DNA of 64,000 nucleotides from Manis javanica (lineage: Eukaryota > Chordata > Mammalia > Pholidota > Manidae), in contig NC_133163.1 of the NCBI RefSeq assembly GCF_040802235.1, positions 69,057,501-69,121,500 of the forward strand, read 5' to 3'. Below are positions 36,848-47,045 of the stretch, in pieces. The translations under genes were made by a program, and so were the position numbers. How positions within the stretch are numbered: the stretch's first letter is position 1; each line of letters opens with the position of its first letter. The notes under the pieces are model-generated. The model ran no database searches. It was not told the DNA's origin and saw only the letters and a list, made by a program, of their open reading frames with translations.

Positions 36848-39800
36848 TTGGTAACCACGAATCTAAAGCCTGCAAAGGCAATAAGTACATATCTCTCAAT
36901 AGTCACCCTAAATGTAAATGGACTTAATGCACCAATCAAAAGACATAGAGTAATAGAATGGATAAAAAAGCAAGACCCATCTATATGCTACTTACAAGAA
37001 ACTCACCTTAAACCCAAAGATAAGTATAGACTAAAAGTCAAGGGATGGAAAAACATATTTCAGGCAAACAACAGTGAGAAGAAAGCAGGGGTTGCAGTAC
37101 TAATATCAGACAAAATAGACTTCAAAACAAAGAAAGTAACAAGAGATAAAGAAGGCCACTACATAATGATAAAGGGCTCAGTCCAACAAGAGGATATAAC
37201 CATTCTAAATATATATGCACCCAATACAGGAGCACCAGAATATGTGAAGCAAATACTAACAGAACTAAAGAGGGAAATAGACTGCAATGCATTCATTGTA
37301 GGAGGCTTCAACACACCACTCACCCCAAAGGATAGATCCACCGGGCAGAAAATAAGTAAAGACACACAGGCACTGAACAACACACTAGAACAGATGGACC
37401 TAATAGACATCTATAGAACTCTACATCCAAAAGCAACAGGATATACATTCTTCTCAAGTGCACATGGAACATTCTCCAGAATAGACCACATACTAGCTCA
37501 CAAAAAGAGCCTCAGTAAATTCCAAAATATTGAAATTCTACCAACCAATTTTTCAGACCACAAAGGTATGAAAGTAGAAATAAATTCTACAAAGAAAACA
37601 AAAAGGCTCACAAACACATGGAGGCTTAACAACATGCTACTAAATAATCAATGGATCAATGAACAAATCAAAATAGAGATCAAGGAATATATAGAAACAA
37701 ATGACAACAACAACACTAAGCCCCAACTTCTGTGGGATGCAGCGAAAGCAGTCTTAAGAAGAAAGTATATAGCAATCCAGGCACACTTGCAGAAGGAAGA
37801 ACAATCCCAAATGAATAGTCTAACATCACAATTATTAAAACTGGAAAAAGAAGAACAAAGGAGGCCTAAAGTCAGCAGAAGGAGGGACATAATAAAGATC
37901 AGAGAAGAAATAAACAAAATTGAGAAGAATAAAACAATAGCAAAAATCAACGAAACCAAGAGCTGGTTCTTTAAGAAAATAAACAAAATAGATAAGCCTC
38001 TAGCCCAACTTATTAAGAGAAAAAGAGAGTCAACACAAATCAACATAATCAGAAATGAGAATGGAAAAATCATGACAGACTCCACAGAAATACAAAGAAT
38101 TATTAAAGACTACTATGAAAACCTATATGCCAACAAGCTGGAAAACCTAGAAGAAATGGACAACTTCCTAGAAAAATACAACCTCCCAAGACTGACCAAG
38201 GAAGAAACACAAAAGTTAAACAAACCAATTACAAGCAAAGAAATTGAAACAGTAATCAAAAAACTACCCAAGAACAAAACCCCGGGGCCGGACGGAATTA
38301 CGTCGGAATTTTATCAGACACAAAGAGAAGACATAATACCCATTCTCCTTAAAGTGTTCCACAAAATAGAAGAAGAGGGAATACTCCCAAACTCATTCTA
38401 TGAGGCCAACATCACCCTAATACCAAAACCAGGCAAAGACCCCACCAAAAAAGAAAATTACAGACCAATATCCCTGATGAATGTAGATGCAAAAATACTC
38501 AATAAAATATTAGCAAACAGAATTCAACAGTATATCAAAAGGATCATACACCATGACCAAGTGGGGTTCATCCCAGGGATGCAAGGATGGTACAACATTC
38601 GAAAATCCATCAACATCATTCACCACATCAACAAAAAGAAAGACAAAAACCACATGATCATCTCCATAGATGCTGAAAAAGCATTTGACAAAATTCAACA
38701 TCCATTCATGATAAAAACTCTCAGCAAAATGGGAATAGAAGGCAAGTACCTCAACATAATAAAGGCCATATATGATAAACCCACAGCCAGCATTATACTG
38801 AACAGCGAGAAGCTGAAAGCATTTCCACTGAGATCGGGAACCAGACAGGGATGCCCACTCTCCCCACTGTTATTTAACATAGTACTGGAGGTCCTAGCCA
38901 CGGCAATCAGACAAAACAAAGAAATACAAGGAATCCAGATTGGTAAAGAAGAAGTTAAACTGTCACTATTTGCAGATGATATGATACTGTACATAAAAAA
39001 CCCTAAAGACTCCACTCCAAAACTACTAGAACTGATATCGGAATACAGCAAAGTTGCAGGATACAAAATTAACACACAGAAATCTGTAGCTTTCCTATAC
39101 ACTAACAATGAATCAATAGAAAGAGAAATCAGGAAAACAATTCCATTCACCATTGCATCAAAAAGAATAAAATACCTAGGAATAAACCTAACCAAAGAAG
39201 TGAAAGACTTATACTCTGAAAACTACAAGTCACTCTTAAGAGAAATTAAAGGGGACACTAACAAATGGAAACTCAACCCCTGCTCATGGCTAGGAAGAAT
39301 TAATATCGTCAAAATGGCCATCCTGCCCAAAGCAATATACAGATTTGATGCAATCCCTCTCAAATTACCAGCAACATTCTTCAATGAATTGGAACAAATA
39401 GTTCAAAAATTCATATGGAAACACCAAAGACCCCGAATAGCCAAAGCAATCCTGAAAAAGAAGAATAAAGTAGGGGGGATCTCACTCCCCAACTTCAAGC
39501 TCCACTACAAAGCCATAGTAATCAAGACAATTTGGTACTGGCACAAGAACAGAGCCACAGACCAGTGGAACAGATTAGAGACCACAGAAATTAACCCAAA
39601 CATATATGGTCAATTAATATTTGATAAAAGAGCCATGGACATACAATGGCAAAATGACAGTCTCTTCAACAGATGGTGCTGGCAAAACTGGACAGCTACA
39701 TGTAGGAGAATGAAACTGGACCATTGTCTAACCCCATATACAAAGGTAAACTCAAAATGGATCAAAGACCTGAATGTAAGTCATGAAACCATTAAACTCT

Positions 39801-40771
39801 TGGAAAAAAACATAGGCAAAAACCTCTTAGACATAAACATGAGTGATCTCTTCTTGAACATATCTCCCCGGGCAAGGAAAACAACAGCAAAAATGAGCAA
39901 GTGGGACTACATTAAGCTGAAAAGCTTCTGTACAGCGAAAGACACCATCAATAGAACAAAAAGGAACCCTACAGTATGGGAGAATATATTTGAAAATGAC
40001 AGATCCGATAAAGGCTTGACGTCCAGAATATATAAAGAGCTCACACGCCTCAACAAACAAAAAACAAATAACCCAATTAAAAAATGGGCAGAGGAACTGA
40101 ACAGACAGTTCTCCAAAAAAGAAATACAGATGGCCAAGAGACACATGAAAAGATGCTCCACATCGCTAATTATCAGAGAAATGCAAATTAAAACTACAAT
40201 GAGGTATCACCTCACACCAGTAAGGATAGCTGCCATCCAAAAGACAAACAACAACAAATGTTGGCGAGGCTGTGGAGAAAGGGGAACCCTCCTACACTGC
40301 TGGTGGGAATGTAAATTAGTTCAACCATTGTGGAAAGCAGTATGGAGGTGCATCAAAATGCTCAAAACAGACCTACCATTTGACCCAAGAATTCCACTCC
40401 TAGGTATTTACCCTAAGAACGCAGCAATCAAGTTTGAGAAAGACAGATGCACTCCTATGTTTATCGCAGCACTATTTACAATAGCCAAGAATTGGAAGCA
40501 ACCTAAATGTCCATTTGAGAAAGACAAATGCACTCCTATGTTTATCGCAGCACTATTTACAATAGCCAAGAATTGGAAGCAACCTAAATGTCCATCGGTA
40601 GATGAATGGATAAAGAAGATGTGGTACATATACACAATGGAATACTACTCAGCCATAAGAAGTGGAAAAATCCAACCATTTACAGCAACATGGATGGAGC
40701 TGGAGAGTATTATGCTCAGTGAAATAAGCCAAGCGGAGAAAGAGAAATACCAAATGATTTCACTCATCTGA
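36848..40771 (+). CDS. L1 ORF2 protein (endonuclease / reverse transcriptase), catalytically altered
   Basis: The frame is open for 1307 codons. ORF2p nicks target DNA and primes reverse transcription of its own RNA there. The endonuclease domain (about 1-245) has N22, E51, RIDHIL and the SDH histidine H238, but the conserved GDFN motif reads GGFN: G153 (GGC, 37304-37306) replaces the catalytic Asp (D145 in human numbering). The reverse transcriptase has GCPLSP and FADD (D710, D711). The C-terminal zinc knuckle is C1138-x3-C1142-x7-H1150-x4-C1155. A 27-residue tandem duplication follows (codons about 1196-1249). The given start is TTG; the first in-frame ATG is codon 107, inside the endonuclease. 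An AAG at codon 10 may be a mutated ATG. This copy is therefore probably unable to retrotranspose by itself, despite its open frame. Confidence 0.93.
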   Translation: MVTTNLKPAKAISTYLSIVTLNVNGLNAPIKRHRVIEWIKKQDPSICYLQETHLKPKDKYRLKVKGWKNIFQANNSEKKAGVAVLISDKIDFKTKKVTRDKEGHYIMIKGSVQQEDITILNIYAPNTGAPEYVKQILTELKREIDCNAFIVGGFNTPLTPKDRSTGQKISKDTQALNNTLEQMDLIDIYRTLHPKATGYTFFSSAHGTFSRIDHILAHKKSLSKFQNIEILPTNFSDHKGMKVEINSTKKTKRLTNTWRLNNMLLNNQWINEQIKIEIKEYIETNDNNNTKPQLLWDAAKAVLRRKYIAIQAHLQKEEQSQMNSLTSQLLKLEKEEQRRPKVSRRRDIIKIREEINKIEKNKTIAKINETKSWFFKKINKIDKPLAQLIKRKRESTQINIIRNENGKIMTDSTEIQRIIKDYYENLYANKLENLEEMDNFLEKYNLPRLTKEETQKLNKPITSKEIETVIKKLPKNKTPGPDGITSEFYQTQREDIIPILLKVFHKIEEEGILPNSFYEANITLIPKPGKDPTKKENYRPISLMNVDAKILNKILANRIQQYIKRIIHHDQVGFIPGMQGWYNIRKSINIIHHINKKKDKNHMIISIDAEKAFDKIQHPFMIKTLSKMGIEGKYLNIIKAIYDKPTASIILNSEKLKAFPLRSGTRQGCPLSPLLFNIVLEVLATAIRQNKEIQGIQIGKEEVKLSLFADDMILYIKNPKDSTPKLLELISEYSKVAGYKINTQKSVAFLYTNNESIEREIRKTIPFTIASKRIKYLGINLTKEVKDLYSENYKSLLREIKGDTNKWKLNPCSWLGRINIVKMAILPKAIYRFDAIPLKLPATFFNELEQIVQKFIWKHQRPRIAKAILKKKNKVGGISLPNFKLHYKAIVIKTIWYWHKNRATDQWNRLETTEINPNIYGQLIFDKRAMDIQWQNDSLFNRWCWQNWTATCRRMKLDHCLTPYTKVNSKWIKDLNVSHETIKLLEKNIGKNLLDINMSDLFLNISPRARKTTAKMSKWDYIKLKSFCTAKDTINRTKRNPTVWENIFENDRSDKGLTSRIYKELTRLNKQKTNNPIKKWAEELNRQFSKKEIQMAKRHMKRCSTSLIIREMQIKTTMRYHLTPVRIAAIQKTNNNKCWRGCGERGTLLHCWWECKLVQPLWKAVWRCIKMLKTDLPFDPRIPLLGIYPKNAAIKFEKDRCTPMFIAALFTIAKNWKQPKCPFEKDKCTPMFIAALFTIAKNWKQPKCPSVDEWIKKMWYIYTMEYYSAIRSGKIQPFTATWMELESIMLSEISQAEKEKYQMISLI
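40433..40594 (+). repeat. 81-bp tandem duplication in ORF2 C-terminal region
   Basis: Copies 40433-40513 and 40514-40594 differ by one base (GACAGATGC versus GACAAATGC, Arg versus Lys). They encode 27 residues each, starting [10 protein letters not shown] and [10 protein letters not shown]. The related L1 fragments at 9.5 kb and 58.1 kb have only one copy, so the duplication is derived. Confidence 0.97.
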
Positions 40772-41111
40772 GGAGTATAGGAACAAAGGAAAAACTGAAG
40801 GAACAAAACAGCAGCAGAATTACAGAACCCAAAAATGGACTAACAGGTACCAAAGGGAAAGGAACTGGGGAGGATGGGTGGGCAGGGAGGGATAAGGGGG
40901 GGGAATAAGAAGGGGGGTATTAAGATTAGCATGCATGGGGGGAGGGAGAAAGGGGAGGGTGGGCTGCACAACACAGAGAGGACAAGTAGTGACTCTACAA
41001 CATTTTGCTAAGCTGATGGACAGTAACTGTAATGTGGTTGTTAGGGGGGACCTGATATAGGGGAGAGCATAATAAACATAGTATTCTTCATGTAAGTGTA
41101 GATTAAAAATT
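40772..41111 (+). other. L1 3'UTR with G-rich tract and poly(A) signal
   Basis: The 3'UTR has a purine/G-rich stretch at about 40866-40965 with several runs of four to eight G, capable in principle of forming G-quadruplexes and typical of mammalian L1 3'UTRs. AATAAA lies at 41071-41076, about 35-40 nt before the A tract. The terminal sequence matches, in reverse orientation, the short L1 insertion at 56659-56855. Confidence 0.85.
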
Positions 41112-41144
41112 AAAAAAAAAAAAAAAAGAAAGAAAGAAAGAAAA
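41112..41144 (+). repeat. L1 poly(A) tail followed by GAAA repeat
   Basis: Sixteen A are followed by (GAAA)n up to GGGGGA at 41145. This is an internal tail: the insertion continues beyond it. GAAA patterning is a common way for L1 tails to diverge. Confidence 0.9.
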
Positions 41145-41308
41145 GGGGGATTACTCCTTAACAGGATAAAACTATTGGTAAATCAAAGATCAACGCATGC
41201 TTTAAATATCCTTAATGTTGATCACTTAAAGGGTGTCAGATGATCAGCTATGGAGGTACTCTTTTCTGATAATATTCCTTTCTCTTAATTAAAAAAAAAA
41301 AAAAAAAA
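41145..41308 (+). other. Unidentified 146-bp segment ending in an A18 tract
   Basis: Between the L1 tail and the ERV-derived segment lies non-L1, non-ERV sequence (41145-41290), followed by 18 consecutive A (41291-41308). There is no canonical AATAAA just upstream. It could be flanking DNA of a donor locus, or the tail of an earlier transduction step. Confidence 0.7.
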
Positions 41309-41988
41309 GCAGTTACTGTGTGCTGACCTCCAATGAGTTTTGCACAGTGGTATAGAGGGCACGTCAAAGTGTGGGCAAAGGGTCTGTTTGTTTCTACGCA
41401 GAAGATCAAGGCCTAGCTTGGATACCCAGAAAATGAACTAAGATACGATATGAGGAGGAGCTTCCGGCATCAGCACTCTCTGGAGGACTTGTGCCGGGGG
41501 ATGATCATCAAAAAGCCTCCACAGGGATCTGGATGATGCTGCGGTTGTGGCTGCATCCAGCCCACCGTCTCCTGGACTTGCCATAGGAATGAGGAGGGAG
41601 ATGTCTAGGCTGGCATGTGCATACAGTGAGACAACGAATTTGACCGGATCTGTACTGTTGGAACTCAACCAGGAGTTGGGAGGGGTGCAAGTTGTAGCAC
41701 TCCAAAATCTCATGACTATAGATTATCTATGGTTAAAAGAACATATGGGATGTGAACAGATCCCAGAAATGGGCTGCTTTAATTTGTCTGATGGTTCAAG
41801 TACAGTTGGACAATATCCATCATATCATAGATAAATTTTCACAAATGCCTAGGGTGCCTAAATGGTTTTCTTGGCTTCACTGGAGATGGATGGTAATTAT
41901 AGATTTGCTTTGTTTATGTCACCGTATTCCTATTATGTTAATATGTGTGTGCAAATTAGTTAGTAGTTTAAAACCTATACATACGTAA
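41309..41988 (+). pseudogene. Endogenous retrovirus env (transmembrane subunit) remnant
   Basis: A frame open from about 41505 to 41834 and a second frame (41752-41988) in another phase together look like the C-terminal part of a retroviral TM protein. Visible parts are a leucine-rich helix with LNQELGGVQ, a disulfide-loop-like C-x7-C (CEQIPEMGC), a following NLSD glycosylation-type site, a second helix (LDNIHHIIDKF), a tryptophan-rich pre-membrane stretch (WFSWLHWRW), and a hydrophobic anchor containing an H and an R. A frameshift near 41800 separates loop and anchor, so the copy is dead. The surface subunit is absent. Position directly upstream of an LTR supports env. Sequence 41309-41504 is unassigned and presumed to be env. 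Class II (betaretrovirus-like) is a guess. Confidence 0.6.
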
Positions 41989-42625
41989 GGTACTATACAA
42001 GAAGATATGTCAAAGAAATAATCAATCCTCCCATGTTTCCTTCATATGCTACATCTATAGCTTTTCTTCTTCCTTCCTAATTACAACCCTTAAATAGAAT
42101 TCGTGCCTCATATCGAATTTACTGAGTATCATAATTCCTCCAGGTGGTAAAGATACCTCCAGACAAGTGCTGGGCATAGAAGCCACAGGGCATAAATGTG
42201 CAAAGAAGTAAAAAGCTAACCTTTGCAAACAATATGGCTTCTCTCTCACTTACCAACTTTACATTTCCCGGTATGGCCCCGGAAGATGACTGGTTAGCCA
42301 GAGACGGGTAAGATTCCTCAAGGGAGGAACAACCTAAGACAGGCACAGTCGCAGGGGGGCCATCAGGTGAGAATTTGGGGATCAACAGAGGTGAGGCTCA
42401 GAACCTCATCCCCCCTGCTTTGAGAGAAATCTTCTGCATCCGTGGATGTCTTGCTGCCCTTGTCTAGCCTGGATTAATACTTGGTCCATAGGCACACACC
42501 TGATCATCTGATCATCTACATTTGCCCTCTTACAGCACTAAACTATGTTTTCTACCTTTATCTTGCATCTACCTACCACTTCAGCATTTTATTAAAAATA
42601 AAAATAATAATAATAATAGGAGAAA
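41989..42625 (+). other. ERV sequence between env remnant and LTR
   Basis: These 637 bp have no long frame of their own and no recognised motif. They lie between the TM anchor and the LTR and end with an AT-rich (AAT)n run and AGGAGAAA, a weak polypurine tract candidate (42618-42625). Confidence 0.45.
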
Positions 42626-42950
42626 TGTGGGATCAACATATAAATCAAGTACAAAAATCAAACGAATATTCATATTTGACCTGATTGTTTATAGGTCATA
42701 TTGCATGATCAAAACCGAAAGTTTCTGTGATGAATGCCCTTGTACTGTTCACCATGTAAGAATTTATTTACTATGTAAGAATTCGTTCACCATGTAAGAA
42801 CTTGTTCGTTATGCTTCAGAAGATTGGAGACTGACGAGAATTAGGCTTGAGATGGATTAATGATTGTACATTGAGCATTGACCCCCCTATACTGAATTTT
42901 ATTGTTGTTAACAACCATTTGATCAATAAATATGAAGAGATGCCCTCTCA
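42626..42950 (+). mobile_element. ERV LTR, U3-R only
   Basis: The LTR is inferred to start at TGTGGGATC directly after the purine run AGGAGAAA. AATAAA lies at 42925-42930, and the sequence turns A-rich at 42951, about 20 nt later. U5 is missing. This is the pattern expected when a polyadenylated RNA ending in R was reverse transcribed, not when an LTR was carried as DNA. U3 contains three 19-bp repeats at 42747-42803. Confidence 0.7.
42747..42803 (+). repeat. Three 19-bp repeats in U3
   Basis: Units begin at 42747, 42766 and 42785 with the shared core ATGTAAGAA. They are exactly periodic at 19 bp, and a weaker fourth unit may follow at 42804. Repeated U3 blocks are typical of retroviral enhancers; no factor is assigned. 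Confidence 0.85.
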
Positions 42951-42969
42951 AAAAAATAAAATAAATTTA
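42951..42969 (+). repeat. A-rich terminal tail of the insertion
   Basis: An A-rich run interrupted by T (A6TA3 type) lies between the LTR cleavage site and the right target-site duplication. It is the tail from which reverse transcription was primed. Confidence 0.8.
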
Positions 42970-42985
42970 AAAAAAATAAACAGAA
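42970..42985. repeat. Target-site duplication, right copy
   Basis: The second copy of AAAAAAATAAACAGAA follows the A-rich end of the ERV-derived segment, not the L1 tail. This is the key evidence that the L1 and its 3' extension form one insertion. Confidence 0.95.
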
Positions 42986-44514
42986 AACAATCTCTGTCAT
43001 GATACAATTGGATGTTTCATTACTCTTATAAATAAAAGGACATTAGATATTTTAGGAGAGAAAAGAGTAAAATTTTCAAGAATTGCTTTATTCTTTTTGG
43101 TAAGCTGTCTAGAATCCTATGAAACATTAGTAAACATGAAAATAAAAACAAGAAGAATATTATAAAAGGCACAATTGCTATAGATTTATGGCAGAGTACT
43201 AATTAACCCCTATCATTCATTAGAAATTGCATGTAAAAAATACAAAGTTTCAATTTTGTAACTGTTTGAGCAGGTATGCAGCATGGTCTTATATTCACCT
43301 TGGGAATCCATACCAAGAAGGAAACTAAGGTAGATATAATTTGTTAAATCAAATTTTGAAACCAACAACTATATGCAGGTTTTGTCAGTTAAAAATAACC
43401 AAATGTTTCAAATTGCCAGGAACTTCTTAATGGACAAAAGAAGAAAATTTTTCACATTGAAACTAGAAAAATGTCCGCAAAATATTTGACTTTGGTCTCT
43501 TCTTAGATTTAGATTTGCCATGGCTACTTTGGTCTCCTCTAGATTTAGAATTTTTTTTACCAGTTTTTGTTTGGATATTAAAGCCTAGTGTGGTCAGGCA
43601 TTGAATTGACTTATGTAGGTGTATGATAGAAATCTGAGGCACATTACTAAGGAAAAAATTTGCACCAACAGAATCAGACACTTAAAAAGTACTATTTAGA
43701 ATAATTAATGACTATCTAATGTTGTTGTTGACTTTTCTGTGCAGCACAGGTGGTGGTCTCACATTTATTTTGGTAATAGGCACCATTCTGCAAACTGAAT
43801 TCCAATGTTTAGTTTTATCGAGTTAACCTTTAGATTTTGCTAAGTGGAAGTTATGCTTTGTTCCCTCAATTTCCTTTATTTTGCATTATAGTATGCTTTT
43901 CGAAAATGTCCAAACCAGTGAATTAAGTACATACAGTAAAGCACTGAAATATTAGCTTCTGTTAGTTTAAGTAACTTCAAAAAGTTAAGATACGTTAGTG
44001 ATCAACTGTCTGTTGATCACTATGCATAAAGGATATTGCATATATCATAGTATATTTGTGCCTCCACTGAAAAAATGATTCGTACTTTTTCAGCTTTCCA
44101 TTAATCTACAAATTTTCAAAACTATTTTGTTCCTGAATATCAAACACATGACTCTGTTCAGTTATTTTAGTCTTCATGCAGAGAATATATATTCCAATTA
44201 ATACAGGTGCTATCAGTGTAGGTGATGTTTCCTATGGAATTTGTAACTAAAATAACAAGAGAATAATATTTACCTAGGGTATACCTAGGTATATACATTC
44301 ATCTCATTATAACCAATAATAATACTATAGATATCATACTTAGAATGAAATTACTTCTTTATCCCCAAATCATAGATTGTCTTTTTTGTTGGACTATTTG
44401 TTTTGGAATTAAAAATATGGTTATCTGACTACTTGAGTCTTCTTACAGGAAGTTGTTCCTTCAGGGAAAGGGAAAAAATTATAATATCTGAGATGAGATT
44501 GCCCAAGTGAATTT
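42986..44514. other. AT-rich intergenic DNA right of the L1 insertion
   Basis: Holds the upstream members of two short duplications (43384-43408 and about 44049-44084). The 72-codon minus-strand frame 43681-43463 has a basic tail but no recognised family. Confidence 0.35.
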
Positions 44515-45060
44515 CCAACTTTTTTAAACAATATTTATTAGACTCTTACTTTGTAACAGAACATTATTTCAGGTTTTACATGGGAATAGTACAAAAAAGG
44601 AGAGTACGGTGCAGGACTCCTGCCCACAGAGCATTTTAGTGGACATTGGAAAGTGAGGACATACATCAAGAAGACATAGATGGAAATTTTTGTTAACCAG
44701 AATTGCATAAGTAACCAAGAAAATGCCGAGTGGAGGTATAATCACATTTAGGTGGGATTGATCAAGGAAAACTTTACAGAGAAAGTTAGTTTTAAGCAGG
44801 TTTTGAAGTAATTAAGAACTATTTAATGGAAAAGAAAAGGACTAAATAAGCTCACCAGAAGGGAATTCAGTGTCATTTAACAAATATTGAATGCCTTCTA
44901 TGTGCATGTCACTATACTGAGAACTTGGTTGATAATGCAAAAAGCTCCAACACTGTGCCTTCCTTCATGATCTCTCCATCTAGTGATGGAGACATAATAT
45001 AACAGCAGCATGTGCCAAAGCTCAGAAGAAGAAACATCATAAAATTTTCAGAGACTGTAA
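44515..45060 (-). repeat. Two L2 3' ends, antisense
   Basis: 44520-44640 (CAATATTTATTAGACTCTTAC, GACTCCTGCCCACAGAGCA) and 44875-45010 (AACAAATATTGAATGCCTTC, CTCTCCATCTAGTGATGGAG) both match the antisense L2 tail. The DNA between them is diverged. Confidence 0.65.
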
Positions 45061-46203
45061 AGACTTCACCTTCCCTAAAGATTCCATATAGAAGAATAAA
45101 AATTAGTTTATGAGAAGAGATGGAATGGGTCATCAGTTTGTAGATGATCTTAAAAGCATATATAATCAGCTAGAAACAGTTTCAGTCTTTAGAGCTATGA
45201 ATCAGAAATTCCAAAATGTCTTCAATGTCCCAGGTTCCTTCTTTGTATCTGCTCCATGATTCATTGGAATCATAATCTAGAATTCATAATCACAATATAT
45301 CTTGTGTACTGGGACACTATTCCAAGCCAAGAGAAAGAGGTGACTGGGCCATTTTCCTTCTCCCCTTTGAAGAGTTTTTATGAAAGTCAGTTAAAAATAA
45401 CCAAATGTTTTCTAGTTACATCTTTTTGAACCATATGTACCCCTAACTGCAAGGGAAACTGTTCTTGTAGTTTTTCACTAGTCATATTACCACTCCAACA
45501 AATTAGTGATATGGGAAAGAAGGCAAGAATGCATATGGAATAATCAGCCAGTAGTCTACCAAGGTAGGATTGAGAGGTTCTTATTTAGAAAGTACTAAGC
45601 ATTATGAAGGAGCATATGTATATTTGTGCCCCCACTGAAAAAATGATTTGTACATAAAGAAGGAGCATTATGAAAACAATAATTGACAGAGATTATGTTG
45701 ACAATTGCATTTAAGTTAAGTTTTTTTAAAAAAGGGATTAGACACGACTATTTTTAGACTATTGAATTAAAGAACTTATGTATATTCAATTCACATAGTT
45801 GTAGATAGACCCTGGATATGGTAAACCTAAGAGATGACCTGAGGAAATAACCTTCAACATGTGTTAATAAAAATAAAAGAGATTGTATATGTGTGTGAGA
45901 GAGAGACAGAGAGAAAGAATCTAGATTTGCATTTAGTTAATAATCCTGTTTGAATCATAAAGACTGGTGCAATTGTAAAAACATGGAGAAGTCACAAATC
46001 TTTGAAATAGAAAGGCAGAGATGCTTAAGAGGAAAGGATACATGGATAGTAGTTTCTTCTTTTTATATATATTAAGTTTTGTAACATAGTAGAATGGCTA
46101 CATCTCCTCTAAGACTACATAGATGAATGCAAAAGTGGAAATATAAATGGGTGTGGACTTCCCTCGAGCATGCGCATGTATGCTTTCTCTCTCTCAATCT
46201 CAT
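45061..46203. other. Intergenic DNA with short duplicated inserts
   Basis: See findings for 45386-45410 and 45606-45668. A GAGA-rich run lies near 45893-45915. Confidence 0.4.
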
Positions 46204-46229
46204 ACACACACACACACACACACACACAC
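46204..46229. repeat. (AC)n microsatellite
   Basis: An uninterrupted AC run. Confidence 0.95.
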
Positions 46230-46299
46230 TTTCCCCATCTTAGCTAACTCATATCCCTTCACCCAAACTGGAAGTGTAGTAGTCATCTTTCTCCCTTTC

Positions 46300-47045
46300 C
46301 TCACTCCTTGTATCAAATCAGCAGCGATTCCTATAAGCATTACATCCAAAATACGTCCTGAATTTGAGCATTCATTACCATCTCCACTACTCCCACTCTC
46401 CGTCAGCATCTCTTACTGGGGTTACTACAACAGTATTTTATCTGCTCACCTTGAACTCTTATCCCTCACAATGTCTCTTCCTGACAATCAAAGTGATTGC
46501 CTTTTAAGAATACAAATCAAATTATGCCACTCTCATGTTTAAAACTGTTGAATAGCTTGCTACTGCAATTAGAATTAAAACCCTCAAAGTCTGTGTAATG
46601 GCCTGCCAACACGGCCACGTGTGTGCTGACCCATCAGCACTCTTCCTTCCATTCTCTCACATTGGCACACTTTATTTCTGTAGCACATTAAGATCATTTC
46701 TACTTGTGTGTGTTTACACACTGTTTGTCCTTCCTACACAACACTCTTCCCTCTAGACAACTACATCCATATATCTGGTCCCTTATCTTTCACATCTCAG
46801 AGGCTTTCAAAGTCCTGCCTAACTAAAATGGCCTCCTTTCATATAGGCACCATCCTGTTTTATTTTTGTCATTGTAAATTTCACTTTCTAAAATATGTAT
46901 CTTATTATTTATTATGTATTTTGTCTGTTCAGTAGAATCTAAGCTCCATAATGCAGGCACATTATCAGTCATGTGTATTATTGTTTCCCTGTACTTACAA
47001 CAGCTCCTGCTTCAAAATAAATACTTGTGGAATGAATAAATGATT
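46300..47045 (+). repeat. L2 LINE fragment to 3' end
   Basis: CTTACTGGGGTTACTACAAC, AATTATGCCACTCTCATG, GTCTGTGTAATGGCCTGCC, TAGAATCTAAGCTCCATAAT and the terminal AAATAAATACTTGTGGAATGAAT follow L2 order. Confidence 0.75.

Larger units (their letters stand above)
34418..42969 (+). mobile_element. Young full-length LINE-1 with a 1.8-kb ERV-derived 3' extension, one insertion
   Basis: Between two perfect 16-bp direct repeats lies one insertion. In order it holds an L1 5'UTR, ORF1, ORF2, a 3'UTR with AATAAA, a poly(A)/GAAA tail, 146 bp of unidentified DNA, an A18 tract, a retroviral env-tail plus U3-R segment with its own AATAAA, and an A-rich end. No copy of the duplication lies after the L1 tail (about 41145) or before the ERV segment (about 41309), so the parts arrived together. 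The insertion point fits L1 endonuclease preference: the bottom strand reads TTTTTTT/ATT. Perfect target-site duplications and open frames show that the insertion is recent. Whether the extension is a read-through 3' transduction or a template-switch chimera cannot be settled from this locus alone. Confidence 0.93.

Noticed and set aside
37159..40635. Several antisense frames inside L1 ORF2
   Set aside because: They are shadows of the long sense frame, hydrophobic because of A-rich sense codons.
34418..41144. A currently active, autonomous L1
   Set aside because: Open frames suggest it, but the endonuclease Asp-to-Gly change and missing ORF2 AUG argue against autonomous activity.
41112..42985. 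L1 and ERV segment as two separate insertions
   Set aside because: Each would need its own flanking duplication. The only matching pair lies outside both, and none is found at 41145 or 41309.
43463..43681. 72-codon minus-strand frame with a basic C-terminus as a ribosomal or nuclear protein retrocopy
   Set aside because: No recognisable family and no poly(A) or target duplication nearby.
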